Shown here: positions 44,901-52,349 of the stretch, piece after piece
How positions within the stretch are numbered: the first letter of the stretch is position 1
Layout: each line of letters opens with the position of its first letter
Assembly (NCBI RefSeq): GCF_900168065.1
Contig: NZ_FUZZ01000002.1
Coordinates: 558,001 to 622,000, forward strand
DNA from: Chitinophaga ginsengisegetis
GTDB taxonomy: Bacteria; Bacteroidota; Bacteroidia; Chitinophagales; Chitinophagaceae
Length of the DNA: 64,000 nt
Direction: 5' to 3'
Position numbers and translations under genes: made by a program
Notes under the pieces: generated by a model
Told to the model about the DNA's origin: nothing
Database searches by the model: none
Seen by the model: only the letters and a program-made list of their open reading frames with translations

Positions 44901-45122
44901 CGTTTAAGAGAATTATCCATCGGCTATACTTTCGCATTGAAACCAGGATTCTTCAAAGACATGAAGCTTGGACTGGTAGGACGTAACCTGTTCTTCATCA
45001 CTAAAAAAGCGCCTTACGATCCTGAATTGAGCATGAGTACCGGCAACGGTGTACAAGGTGTGGATGTATTTGGTTTACCATCTACCCGCAGCTTTGGATT
45101 GAACCTGAAATGTGCATTTTAA
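41973..45122 (+). CDS. SusC-family TonB-dependent transporter (second copy, no STN)
   Basis: I start this protein at 41973 (1049 residues), where MKKNLRLMKVCAMTGLALTS gives a signal peptide and AAGG lies just upstream; an in-frame Met at 41916 adds 19 residues without a signal. It has the regulatory-like domain (EISGTVKDSKGNPLPGVTVQIK), plug (LNELVVTALGIQRKAKDLTYST...LRGQKSIRENQPLYVIDGVPI...DIESINVLKGASASALYG) and a barrel ending FGLNLKCAF. The barrel and plug track the upstream SusC almost residue for residue, pointing to tandem duplication and loss or gain of STN. Confidence 0.94.
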   Translation: MKKNLRLMKVCAMTGLALTSILADSAYVKAASYTWSPASSFRSTFQEKEISGTVKDSKGNPLPGVTVQIKGASKGTQTSAEGKYHINAKTGDVLVFSYVGFAIKESTVGSSATLNATLEDNVRGLNELVVTALGIQRKAKDLTYSTQQVKGEDLTNVKETNVINSLSGKVSGLQINRSASGVGGSARVILRGQKSIRENQPLYVIDGVPIANFTSAQPGDLWGQASGASSGGRDGGDILSTINPDDIESINVLKGASASALYGSQAGNGVIIITTKKGKAGQAKVNFSSNFTIDRPAYLPESQNSYLQTGNGTIDSWGKAGSSPEIVKDFFKTGTTWINSVNVAGGTEKAQTYFSYSNTTNTGIMPTAKYGQHTLNFRETGTFLNDKLNIDANVQMTTQNAHNRPTSGLYYNPLTGLYIFPRGLDFESYKNNYEYFSAQRNVNMQNWWNINYDKGQAGEDFQQNPYWILNRNVTENRKDNLIASLSLRYAINDWLNVQVRGNANKAWDKYELKANAGTQTTIADANGRYTYDYLTSTQYYGDLLVSGNRKLSDKLGFNFTAGTSINDLKQDRTFIDSKDGDLAFANVFHIGNLNLSPAAKLTPTGARRQIQSVFATAGVNLSEKVFLDLTARNDWSSTLAYTPSMKKGYLYYSAGLNTILSDVFKMPSAITYSKIRASYAKVGNDVDQFVTRPTNQIISGTLISNIAGPFGGVALKPEITTSVEIGTEWRFLDNRLNLDVTWYNSHTKDQYFDFPVSVGYLYPNAYLNAGDVQNTGIEATLGFQVVKQKNVGWNTAFNFTRNRNKLIKLAPQLNGDYTLTPRGDNVNTYALVLHEGSSYGDIYGRKAVRSESGQLVIDDETGKPKAKDGKLEYLGNPTPDFLLGWSNTINWKKFNVNILVDGRFGGKVMSITQAMMDQYGVSKASADARNNGGVDVPAVYGSGKAYTGKVPADLYYQGIGGRAGITEFYMYDATNIRLRELSIGYTFALKPGFFKDMKLGLVGRNLFFITKKAPYDPELSMSTGNGVQGVDVFGLPSTRSFGLNLKCAF

Positions 45123-45151
45123 CCTGATTAAGAACAACAAAAACAAGAGCT

Positions 45152-46753
45152 ATGAATTATAAAACATTCAAAATAGCTGGTCTGGTGATGGCAGCCACAC
45201 TATGCTTCAGCAGCTGTACCAAAAACTTTGAGGACATCAACAAAAATCCATACGGTTCCACTGATGAGGAATTAGCGGCTGATTTCGCCCTGGTACCCGC
45301 CTTATTGCAACAGGCGCAACGCAGCATTTACCTGTATCAGCCGGCGCCTACCTTCCAGCTGCAACAAAACCTGCTGAGTGATATTTACAGCGGATACATG
45401 ATGTCTCCAACTCCTTTCGGCGGTAACATCAACAACATCACTTACAGCTTTGTGGATGGCTGGATCAACACTACTTTCAGCACCGGCTATACCAATGTAA
45501 TGAACCCCTGCTATAAAGTGGCCGGTTTTACAAAAGGTAAAGTACCTGATAGCTATGCCATGTCGCTGATCGTGAAGGTGGAAGCCATGCACCGTACCTC
45601 CGATATCTTCGGCCCCATCATCTACAGCAAATACAATACGCCCAATGGAGATGGTTCTGTTGACTACGACAGCCAGAAGGATGTTTACTATACCTTCTTT
45701 GAAGAACTGAAAACAGCGATCGATATTCTGACGCCACTGGCTGATAAACCATCTTCAGAGTTGTTTAAGAAATCTGATCTCGTGTACGGCGGTAACTACA
45801 AACAGTGGTTACAGTTTGCCAACACCCTCCGTTTAAGGCTGGCACTGCGTATCGTAAACGTAGATGCCGCGAAAGCGAAACTGGAAGGCGAAGCGGCCCT
45901 GGCCAATGCCGGCGGACTACTGCAAACTTACAAGGATAATTTCACCGTGGATATCGGAAGCACCACGCATCCGCTGAATACCATCTGCGGCTCATGGGGC
46001 GATATTTTAATGGGTGCGCCCATTGGCACTTATCTCGGTGGTTACAACGATCCACGCCTGCCTTTGTACTTCAAGAAAGCCGTAGACCCTGCTGTAAAAG
46101 ACCGCTATATCGGTATCCGTAATGGTATTAATATCGATGGTAAAGCGCGTTACGCCGACTATTCCAAACTGATGGACCTGCCTGGCAAATTACAGCTGGT
46201 AACCGCTGCTGAAGCCTGGTTCCTGAAAGCAGAAGCGGCTATCCGCGGATGGGCAGGTGCAGGTAATGCGCAAACCAATTATGAAACCGGTATTCAAACA
46301 TCCTTTAATCAATATTCATTAGGCAGCGCCAGCACTTACTACAACAATGCTACTTCCCTGCCTGCTGAATACATTGATCCCAAAGCCATGACTGCCGGAC
46401 AAAATGATATCAAGAAGGGTTCACAATACCTGAGCACCATCACCATCAAATGGGAAGAAGGCGTTACGCTTGACCGGAAGCTGGAACGTATCATTACCCA
46501 GAAATGGATCGCTAATTTCCCTGAAGGGCAGGAAGCATGGAGTGAATTCCGCCGCACCGGTTATCCTAAGCTGTTCCCTGTTGTTGTGAACAACAGCGGT
46601 GGAAAAGTAAGTACTACCGATTTCGTTCGCAGGGCGCCGTTCCCAAGTAACGAATACTCTACCAACGGAGCTGCCGTTGCGAAAGCAGTGAGCACGCTGA
46701 GCGAACCCAAAGACGTAGGTGGTACTCATTTGTGGTGGGATCCGAAAAAATAA
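45152..46753 (+). CDS. SusD/RagB-family outer membrane lipoprotein (second copy)
   Basis: 533 residues, lipobox FSSC (Cys22). Shares with the copy at 40019 the segments FEDINKNPYGSTDEELAADFALVPALLQQAQRSIYLYQPAPTFQLQQ in part, IVKVEAMHRTSDIFGPIIYSKYNT, WLQFANTLRLRLALRIVNVDAAKA, AEAWFLKAEAAIRGW and RIITQKWIANFPEGQEAWSEFRRTGYPKLFPVVVNNSGG. It follows its SusC by 29 bases. With the upstream pair it makes a four-gene duplicated uptake unit. Confidence 0.93.
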   Translation: MNYKTFKIAGLVMAATLCFSSCTKNFEDINKNPYGSTDEELAADFALVPALLQQAQRSIYLYQPAPTFQLQQNLLSDIYSGYMMSPTPFGGNINNITYSFVDGWINTTFSTGYTNVMNPCYKVAGFTKGKVPDSYAMSLIVKVEAMHRTSDIFGPIIYSKYNTPNGDGSVDYDSQKDVYYTFFEELKTAIDILTPLADKPSSELFKKSDLVYGGNYKQWLQFANTLRLRLALRIVNVDAAKAKLEGEAALANAGGLLQTYKDNFTVDIGSTTHPLNTICGSWGDILMGAPIGTYLGGYNDPRLPLYFKKAVDPAVKDRYIGIRNGINIDGKARYADYSKLMDLPGKLQLVTAAEAWFLKAEAAIRGWAGAGNAQTNYETGIQTSFNQYSLGSASTYYNNATSLPAEYIDPKAMTAGQNDIKKGSQYLSTITIKWEEGVTLDRKLERIITQKWIANFPEGQEAWSEFRRTGYPKLFPVVVNNSGGKVSTTDFVRRAPFPSNEYSTNGAAVAKAVSTLSEPKDVGGTHLWWDPKK

Positions 46754-46786
46754 TTACCGGACATTCTTATTTTGAATCGCGTGCAT

Positions 46787-46815
46787 AAAAAAGGCCGGTC
46801 CTGTTGAGGACCGGC
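46787..46815 (-). terminator. Terminator beyond the esterase (minus strand)
   Basis: GCCGGTCCT pairs with AGGACCGGC around GTTG; the minus strand then carries six T. It lies past the giant hairpin when read from the esterase stop. Confidence 0.82.
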
Positions 46816-46819
46816 ATAC

Positions 46820-46997
46820 GCGTATGTTGTCTTTCTCAGGATTAAACTGATTATACTGATTACCTTGATTTTATTTTTTTGATTTTAAAAGATTCTGGGA
46901 GATATACGCTTATATCTCCCAGAATCTTTTAAAATCAAAAGTGATCAAATCCCTAAATCAGTATAATCAGTTTAATCCTGAGAAAGACAACATACGC
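46820..46997. repeat. 178-bp near-perfect hairpin between convergent genes
   Basis: Outer arms of 42 bases (46820-46861 and 46956-46997) are exact inverse copies, and inner arms of 30 bases (46877-46906 and 46911-46940) are too, with the loop CGCT; only the 15-base middle parts differ. The outer arm begins GCGTATGTTGTCTTTCTCAG and includes 9-bp units GATTAAACT, GATTATACT, GATTACCTT. It fills almost the whole gap between the SusD stop (46753) and the esterase stop (47003). Confidence 0.93.
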
Positions 46998-47002
46998 TCT
47001 AT

Positions 47003-47815
47003 CTATTGTTGAAAAAACTGATGAAAGAACAACAGCTGGTACTTCACAGCGTTGGCCCAGTACTGCCAGTTGTGCTCTCCCGGACGCTCCGTATAGTCGT
47101 GAGCGATACCTGCCAGCAATAATTTTTTATGAAGATCCCGGTTTACATCAATAAAGAAGTCTTTCACCCCGCAATCGATGATGATGGACAACGCGCCTGA
47201 TTTGAGACTATCTACCTGTTTCAGTACCGTATAGTCGTACCAGTTAGCACCATCTGGTCCGGGTTCGCCCAGGCGTTTTTTCAGGTCCCAGTTTTTGGGG
47301 AAGGGGCGAAAATCCACACCACCACTCATGCTGCCGGCGGCTCCAAATACGTCCTGGTGGCGGATGGCAAGGAACATGGCGCCGTGGCCTCCCATGCTTA
47401 AACCGGCGATGGCACGGTGAGCGGGTTCGGGTAACGTTTGATAATGCTGATCTATGTATTGCGGAATCTCCTTTGACACATAGGTTTCAAAACGCATGGA
47501 GCTGTCTACAGGGCTGTCGAAATACCAGCTGGTTACCGCGCCATCGGGGCATACGATCATGCACTGATAAGTATCTGCCAGCTCTTTGATAACGGGGACA
47601 TTGGTTACCCAGTTGGCGAAATTGCCGCCGGCGCCGTGCAGCAGGTATACTACCGGGTAGCGCTGCGTGCCGTTTTTGTAGCTGGTGGGGGTAATGACCA
47701 CACATTTGTAGGCGCGCTGCATTTTCTGACTTACAATAGAAACGGTATCTACATCCGCGGCCCTGGCTGTTTGCACCAGGCATATCCATAATAATAAACG
47801 GGCTATTACTTTCAT
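47003..47815 (-). CDS. Secreted esterase D-like alpha/beta hydrolase
   Basis: The 270-residue protein has a short signal peptide (MKVIARLLLWICLVQTARA). It belongs to the esterase D/feruloyl-esterase-like alpha/beta hydrolases: YPVVYLLHGAGGNFANW near the oxyanion hole, the nucleophile serine in AIAGLSMGGHGAMFLA, an acid region DCGVKDFFID and the catalytic His in RPGEHNWQYWANAV. I chose the Met at 47815 since the longer frame from 47860 has no signal. It may remove ester groups from carbohydrates or short acyl esters; the substrate is not known. It follows the M1 peptidase, separated by a hairpin. Confidence 0.85.
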   Translation of the reverse strand: MKVIARLLLWICLVQTARAADVDTVSIVSQKMQRAYKCVVITPTSYKNGTQRYPVVYLLHGAGGNFANWVTNVPVIKELADTYQCMIVCPDGAVTSWYFDSPVDSSMRFETYVSKEIPQYIDQHYQTLPEPAHRAIAGLSMGGHGAMFLAIRHQDVFGAAGSMSGGVDFRPFPKNWDLKKRLGEPGPDGANWYDYTVLKQVDSLKSGALSIIIDCGVKDFFIDVNRDLHKKLLLAGIAHDYTERPGEHNWQYWANAVKYQLLFFHQFFQQ

Positions 47816-47837
47816 AACTCGGGCTTTTAAAAGAATC

Positions 47838-47878
47838 TTAAAAAGTAAGGCGGCTACCATACGTTGATGATAGCCGCC
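47838..47878 (-). terminator. Hairpin between the M1 peptidase and esterase genes
   Basis: GGCGGCTA(CCAT) pairs with (ATGA)TAGCCGCC around ACGTTG; the minus strand then reads TTACTTTTT. Likely ends the peptidase transcript. Confidence 0.6.
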
Positions 47879-47899
47879 ACAAAATATAAAATAGCTTGT

Positions 47900-50224
47900 T
47901 TATTTTGTACTTGCTTTCTTCATCGGGTTGTCGCCGCTGGAGGCGCCGCGGATTCCCCCGGATGCCTTAAACAACTCGAATTTGGATGGTGCAGCTTCGC
48001 GTGGCCAGCTGTTGTTGCTTTCGTCGATATCGGCTGTTTCCCGCAGTGGATCGAGCTTCACGGCTACTACCTGTTTATCTTTTGCAAATACCTTTGTAAC
48101 GGCATTTTCGTCTTTGCGCCAGATGTAGGCGGAGATCCGGTCGGTTTCTTTGGTACCATCGGCATAAGTCCACTCAATGATGAGCGGCATTACCAGTCCG
48201 CCTTTATTGGAGAATGTCAGCTGGTAGAAGTTCTTCTTACTGTCGTACAGCGCTTTTTCTTCTTTGCTCAGGCCATTATAAAACTGGTTATAGGCTGCTT
48301 TATCTTCCTGGCTTACCTCGAAGCGGTTCCATTTACTGTAGAAGTCCTGCAGGCTCGTATCCTGGTCAACTGTATATTTTACGCCGGCGGCTTTATTTCT
48401 CTGCCTGGCTATATGATCCATATTTTTATCATAGGCTGCCTGTGCGGATTTGGCTGTTTCTTCCGGATTTTTGCCATCCATGCGATACCATTTGAGGCTG
48501 TCGATAGAGATGTCTACCGGCTCCGTTCCAAAGAACCATCCGCGCCAGAACCAGTCCAGGTCTACTGCAGAGGCATCTTCCATTGTACGGAAGAAATCGG
48601 CCGGTGTGGGGTGTTTGAAGGCCCAGCGGCGGGCGTATTCACGGAATGCAAAATCAAACAAGTCGCGGCCCATGATGGTTTCACGGAGAATATTCAATCC
48701 TGTGGCCGGTTTCGCATAAGCATTGGGCCCAAACTGCACGATGTTCTCGGAGTTTGTCATGATAGGTTCCAGCTGATCTTTCGGCATCTTCATATAATCC
48801 ACAATCTTATGAGCAGGGCCGCGGCCAGAAGGGAAGTTGCTGTCCCACTCCTGTTCTGCCATAAACTGGCAGAAGGTATTGAGTCCTTCATCCATCCAGG
48901 TCCATTGCCTTTCATCGGAGTTCACGATCATGGGGAAGAAGTTGTGCCCTACTTCGTGCGTGATCACCCCGATCATGCCGTTCTTGGTGGCTTCGCTATA
49001 GGTGCCGTCTTTATCGGCGCGGCCATAGTTAAAGCAGATCATGGGATATTCCATTCCATTGGCGGCTTCCACGGAAATGGCCACCGGGTAAGGATATGGA
49101 ATAGTATGTTTGGAGTAGGATTGAAGGGTGTGGGCCACTACTTTGGAAGAATAGCGGCGATAGAGCGGATATGCTTCCGGTCCGTAGTACGACATAGCCA
49201 TTACTTTGTTGCCTTCCACGTTGGTAGCGAGGGCGTCCCATACAATGCGGCGGGAAGATACCCAGGCGAAGTCGCGTACATTCTGCGCTTCATACACCCA
49301 GGTGTTTGTTTTGCCGGCGTGGCCCTGCATGGCTTTCTTTGCTTCATCGAGATTCACTACTTCTACAGGCTCTTTGCTGTTCTGCGCCTGCTGCCAGCGC
49401 TGATATTGCGCCGGTGTGAGTACTTCTTTATAGTTCTGGCATTCGCCGGTGGCGCCCACTATATGGTCCGCAGGAACGGTCATGCGCACACGAAAATTAC
49501 CAAACGTAAGGGCAAATTCTCCTCTGCCGGTAAACTGTTTGTTCTGCCAGCCCTGGAAATCGGAATATACGGCCAGTCGCGGATACCACTGGGAAATGGT
49601 GTACAGGTAATTTTTATCTTCCGGAAAATATTCATAGCCACCGCGGCCGCCAATGGTCATACGGTCGGAAATGTTATACCACCAGGATACTTTAAACCGG
49701 TACTTTTCGCCGGGCATCAACGGCTTAGGCAGATCGATGCGGAGCATCGTCTGGTTAATAGTATAAGGCAATGCTTTGCCATCAGCATCGGTGAGCTTTA
49801 CAATCTTTACGCCCAGGTCTTTTCCCGAAGGCAGGATACTGTTCAGAGTGGCCAGCGTCATTTTATCTGACATGCGGCTTTCATTGAACTGCTGGTTATC
49901 GCTTTTGCTGTCGTGTTCATTCTCATCCAGCTGTAGCCACAGGTAGGTAAGCGGGTCGGGAGAATTATTAAAGTAGGTGATGGTTTCTGCACCGGTGAGT
50001 TTCTGCTGCTCATCATCCAGTTGCGCTTCGATGTCGTAATCGGCCCTTTGCTGCCAGTACTTAGGGCCCGGAGCGCCGGAGGCAGAGCGGTACATGTTGG
50101 GTGTTTGCAGCATGGTACCCAGCTGCTCGAAGCGGTTGCCATGATTGGATCCCGGGTTGTTTTGCGCCTGCAGCGACAATACGCTGCAGCACAATACCCC
50201 GGCCAGGTAAAGTTGTTTTCTCAT
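47900..50224 (-). CDS. M1-family metallopeptidase (aminopeptidase N-like), secreted
   Basis: The 774-residue protein has a signal peptide (MRKQLYLAGVLCCSVLSLQA). The gluzincin motif is HEVGH (about 423-427) with the third zinc ligand Glu in WMDEGLNTF downstream. The exopeptidase motif reads GMEYP, a common Bacteroidota variant of the GAMEN box. The N-terminal part is the family's beta saddle. It likely trims peptides in the periplasm or at the cell surface. The longer in-frame Met at 50371 is rejected: it runs back through the HupE-like gene. HupE-like gene ends 8 bases upstream, so both are probably in one transcript. Confidence 0.9.
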   Translation of the reverse strand: MRKQLYLAGVLCCSVLSLQAQNNPGSNHGNRFEQLGTMLQTPNMYRSASGAPGPKYWQQRADYDIEAQLDDEQQKLTGAETITYFNNSPDPLTYLWLQLDENEHDSKSDNQQFNESRMSDKMTLATLNSILPSGKDLGVKIVKLTDADGKALPYTINQTMLRIDLPKPLMPGEKYRFKVSWWYNISDRMTIGGRGGYEYFPEDKNYLYTISQWYPRLAVYSDFQGWQNKQFTGRGEFALTFGNFRVRMTVPADHIVGATGECQNYKEVLTPAQYQRWQQAQNSKEPVEVVNLDEAKKAMQGHAGKTNTWVYEAQNVRDFAWVSSRRIVWDALATNVEGNKVMAMSYYGPEAYPLYRRYSSKVVAHTLQSYSKHTIPYPYPVAISVEAANGMEYPMICFNYGRADKDGTYSEATKNGMIGVITHEVGHNFFPMIVNSDERQWTWMDEGLNTFCQFMAEQEWDSNFPSGRGPAHKIVDYMKMPKDQLEPIMTNSENIVQFGPNAYAKPATGLNILRETIMGRDLFDFAFREYARRWAFKHPTPADFFRTMEDASAVDLDWFWRGWFFGTEPVDISIDSLKWYRMDGKNPEETAKSAQAAYDKNMDHIARQRNKAAGVKYTVDQDTSLQDFYSKWNRFEVSQEDKAAYNQFYNGLSKEEKALYDSKKNFYQLTFSNKGGLVMPLIIEWTYADGTKETDRISAYIWRKDENAVTKVFAKDKQVVAVKLDPLRETADIDESNNSWPREAAPSKFELFKASGGIRGASSGDNPMKKASTK

Positions 50225-50232
50225 AAACAGTA

Positions 50233-50814
50233 TTATATAAACAGTGCTCTTACGCTTTGAATGATCATTAAAAATGCCACGCCAAAGGTGGCAGAAGAAA
50301 GGAACATGTTCCAGTCCCGGCGTTTTACGCCTCCAAATTTCACGATCGCGGTAGAAATGAGCAGTATGCACATCACAATGATGATCTGCCCGAATTCCAG
50401 CCCTAAATTGAATCCCAGGAGTGGCTTAACAATGTTTGCCTGGCTCCCCAGCAAACTTTTTAAGTAATTAGAAAACCCCAATCCGTGAATTAGACCGAAA
50501 AATAGTGCATAAAAATAATTCAGCTGCAACTTCTGCGGCTCATCGTTTTTCCGGATAATATTGGAAACAGCTGTTACGCAGATGGTCACCGGTATCAGGA
50601 ATTCGATAAGCGCCGCAGGTATACGGACAATGTGTAACACACTCAAAGCCAGCGTAATAGAATGACCGATCGTAAATGCAGTCACCAATACCAGTACTTT
50701 TCTCCAGTCGCGCAGCAGGTAAATGGCACTCAACGCTATTACAAAAAGAATATGGTCGTACGCGTCCCAGTTTATAATATGTTGCCACCCCAGCTGAAAA
50801 TACAACTCATCCAT
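50233..50814 (-). CDS. HupE/UreJ-like membrane protein
   Basis: The 193-residue protein is nearly all membrane, with about six helices. HINWDAYDHILFVIALSAIYL, TAFTIGHSITLALSVL and FFGLIHGLGFSNYL carry the conserved histidines of the HupE/UreJ family, which handles nickel or related metal transport in hydrogenase and urease systems. No such enzymes are nearby; in Bacteroidota this gene usually stands with a DUF6702 gene and an M1 peptidase, as here, so its role may differ. An AAGGGG site precedes the start. Confidence 0.8.
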   Translation of the reverse strand: MDELYFQLGWQHIINWDAYDHILFVIALSAIYLLRDWRKVLVLVTAFTIGHSITLALSVLHIVRIPAALIEFLIPVTICVTAVSNIIRKNDEPQKLQLNYFYALFFGLIHGLGFSNYLKSLLGSQANIVKPLLGFNLGLEFGQIIIVMCILLISTAIVKFGGVKRRDWNMFLSSATFGVAFLMIIQSVRALFI

Positions 50815-50828
50815 TGTCCCCTTTTCTA

Positions 50829-50836
50829 TAATTTTG
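50829..50836 (+). promoter_or_regulatory. Possible -7 box (TAATTTTG) of the DUF6702-like gene
   Basis: An exact TAnnTTTG match 47 bases upstream of the GTG at 50884, within the 69-base divergent gap. No -33 partner was found. Confidence 0.4.
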
Positions 50837-50883
50837 GTAATTATAAAAAGTAAAAGTTAATTTTTTTTAAAAATATTAGTCCA

Positions 50884-51372
50884 GTGGGTTTATTATTATG
50901 TAAATGGTGGATGACGTTGTGGCTCACAGCCCTGCACCCCTTCTATGCAAGCGTGACAGAGATTTCACATGATGCCGGTAAAAAAGAACTGCAGGTAAGC
51001 TGCCGCATTTTTACAGACGACCTGGAAAATACCCTTAAAGCACAGTATAAGATCCCGCTTGATATTACCCACCCTGCCAACCGGAAACAGGTAGAAGGCT
51101 ATATCTCTGCCTATCTCTCCCAACACCTGGTGATTACCCTCGACGGTAAAAATGTTCCCCTTCATTTTATTGGTTATAAAATAGAAGAAGATGCTGTGTG
51201 GAGTTTCCTCGAAGCGGAAAATGTACCCACACCAAAGAAAGTGCAGGTAAAGAATAACCTGTTGTATGAACGCCATGCCACGCAAACGAATATGGTACAC
51301 GTGCTGGTGGGTGGAGAAAGGAAAAGTACGAAGCTGGATAACCCGAAAGAGGTGGCGGTGATGGGGTTTTAG
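50884..51372 (+). CDS. DUF6702-like exported protein
   Basis: The 162-residue product starts with GTG and has a short hydrophobic N-terminus (LLLCKWWMTLWLTALHPFYASV), probably a signal peptide. Visible pattern: HPFYASVTEISHDAGKKELQVSCRIFTDDLENTL, then YISAYLSQHLVITLDGKNVPLHFIGYKIEEDAVWSFLEAEN, which agrees with my memory of DUF6702 proteins. It is divergent from the HupE-like gene. Function unknown. An ATG ten codons in is an alternative start, but it would shorten the signal. Confidence 0.7.
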   Translation: MGLLLCKWWMTLWLTALHPFYASVTEISHDAGKKELQVSCRIFTDDLENTLKAQYKIPLDITHPANRKQVEGYISAYLSQHLVITLDGKNVPLHFIGYKIEEDAVWSFLEAENVPTPKKVQVKNNLLYERHATQTNMVHVLVGGERKSTKLDNPKEVAVMGF

Positions 51373-51404
51373 GATGTTTATTCAGAATTTAGTAAATTGC
51401 AGTA

Positions 51405-51557
51405 ATGAAACCAACAATAACAGTCATATCACGGGAAAATAAAAAGGCGCTGGAGGCTCTGAAAAAGCTTCATGCGGCTAAGTCCTCGCTACGTGATTAT
51501 ATTGCTAAAGGTGGCTCAATTAAAGACTATAATCCTAAGAAAAAGAAGCTTGATTAA
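51405..51557 (+). CDS. Small 50-aa protein, antitoxin-like
   Basis: MKPTITVISRENKKALEALK begins the product: a short beta strand, then a helix rich in Lys and Ala, then a basic tail (KKKKLD). The layout fits small antitoxins or DNA-binding helpers, but no family is recognised. Its stop (TAA at 51555) overlaps the likely start (TTG at 51550) of the next gene by eight bases, an arrangement typical of coupled modules. The region is visibly more AT-rich than its neighbours. Confidence 0.6.
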   Translation: MKPTITVISRENKKALEALKKLHAAKSSLRDYIAKGGSIKDYNPKKKKLD

Positions 51558-52086
51558 GCCTTACGAATTTAGCTCTAATCCTTCCCCTGTAGAAATTAAC
51601 GTTGATTATCAATTTGAAACATGTAACGGACATGTGTACAAAGTGACTTTTGTAGAAGCCACAAGAATTATAGATATACTGGATAACCTGCCAGTAGTTT
51701 CAAATGCGATTTATGTTATCGTTGATCCCATTTATATTCAGGGGAATTTGAATTTAGACATCAGAATCGGATCAACTGTGATCGATATTATAAAAGATTA
51801 TCTTTTGGAAATAGATCGTTTTTCCATACTGGTATTCAATTGTGATATATCCGATGGCCGTCAGATTAACAGGCACCATAAGTTTGACAGGTGGTTCCGG
51901 GATCATGCACGTGATCTTAATTTTGAAAAGATAGATGAGGAGATATTAGAGCCCGACGAAACCGGGAGCGGCTATACAGCCACCTTTATTTCCATTCTTT
52001 ATGCAACTGATCATCCACGAAAAACTATCATACTGCAGGAACTTTCTCATCTCCGTGCTACGATAGGTGCTGATAAGCTCAGATAA
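51550..52086 (+). CDS. DUF6169-like protein
   Basis: Taken from the TTG at 51550 the protein has 178 residues (LIKPYEFSSNPSPVEINVDY...); an in-frame ATG at 51472 would overlap the previous gene by 86 bases. It opens YQFETCNGHVYKVTFVEAT and has a core IDIIKDYLLEIDRFSILVFNCDISDGRQINRHHKFDRWF in which CD.SDGRQ..R...F..WF matches what I recall of DUF6169 proteins of Bacteroidota. No catalytic motif is evident. It sits between two small proteins like a toxin between accessory genes, but toxicity is speculation. Confidence 0.65.
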   Translation: MIKPYEFSSNPSPVEINVDYQFETCNGHVYKVTFVEATRIIDILDNLPVVSNAIYVIVDPIYIQGNLNLDIRIGSTVIDIIKDYLLEIDRFSILVFNCDISDGRQINRHHKFDRWFRDHARDLNFEKIDEEILEPDETGSGYTATFISILYATDHPRKTIILQELSHLRATIGADKLR

Positions 52087-52112
52087 GTTATAACTATTCT
52101 TATAAAACGTTT

Positions 52113-52349
52113 ATGAAAGAGATTCCCGATTTTCTTATCACTACAGAAGAGGAGTATAATAAAACAATACAGCGCATACATCACCTAATGCTAAAAGGTG
52201 AAGCCAATCTCAGTCCCATAGAACTAAATGAACTGAAGTTAATGGCCATTGCAGTAGAAAGTTTTGAAGACAAAAACTATCCCTTTAACTCCTGTTATCC
52301 AAAAACTTCACCGGCTTCCGGCTGTTCTCCGGAAACTGCATCCGCATAA
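52113..52349 (+). pseudogene. HigA-like antitoxin N-terminal region, probably truncated
   Basis: The first ~57 residues (ITTEEEYNKTIQRIHHLMLK...NLSPIELNELKLMAIAVESFEDKNYPF) match the N-terminal helical part of HigA-type proteins (COG5499), which normally continue into a helix-turn-helix domain. Here similarity stops at YPF (about 52283), exactly where the coding end of the convergent ligase gene (stop at 52285-52287) begins; the last 21 residues (SCYPKTSPASGCS...) are the antisense of that gene. So it looks like an antitoxin cut by a rearrangement, or a stand-alone N-domain that reads through by chance. Confidence 0.6.

Noticed and set aside
47864..49870. Long open frame (668 codons) on the plus strand opposite the M1 peptidase
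   Set aside because: It is the antisense of a well-supported M1 peptidase, has no recognisable domain and is rich in unusual Cys/His/Phe composition, as expected from a GC-biased shadow frame.
47900..50371. Longer M1 peptidase start at 50371
   Set aside because: It would run 139 bases into the HupE-like gene and place a signal peptide 49 residues inside; the start at 50224 is better.
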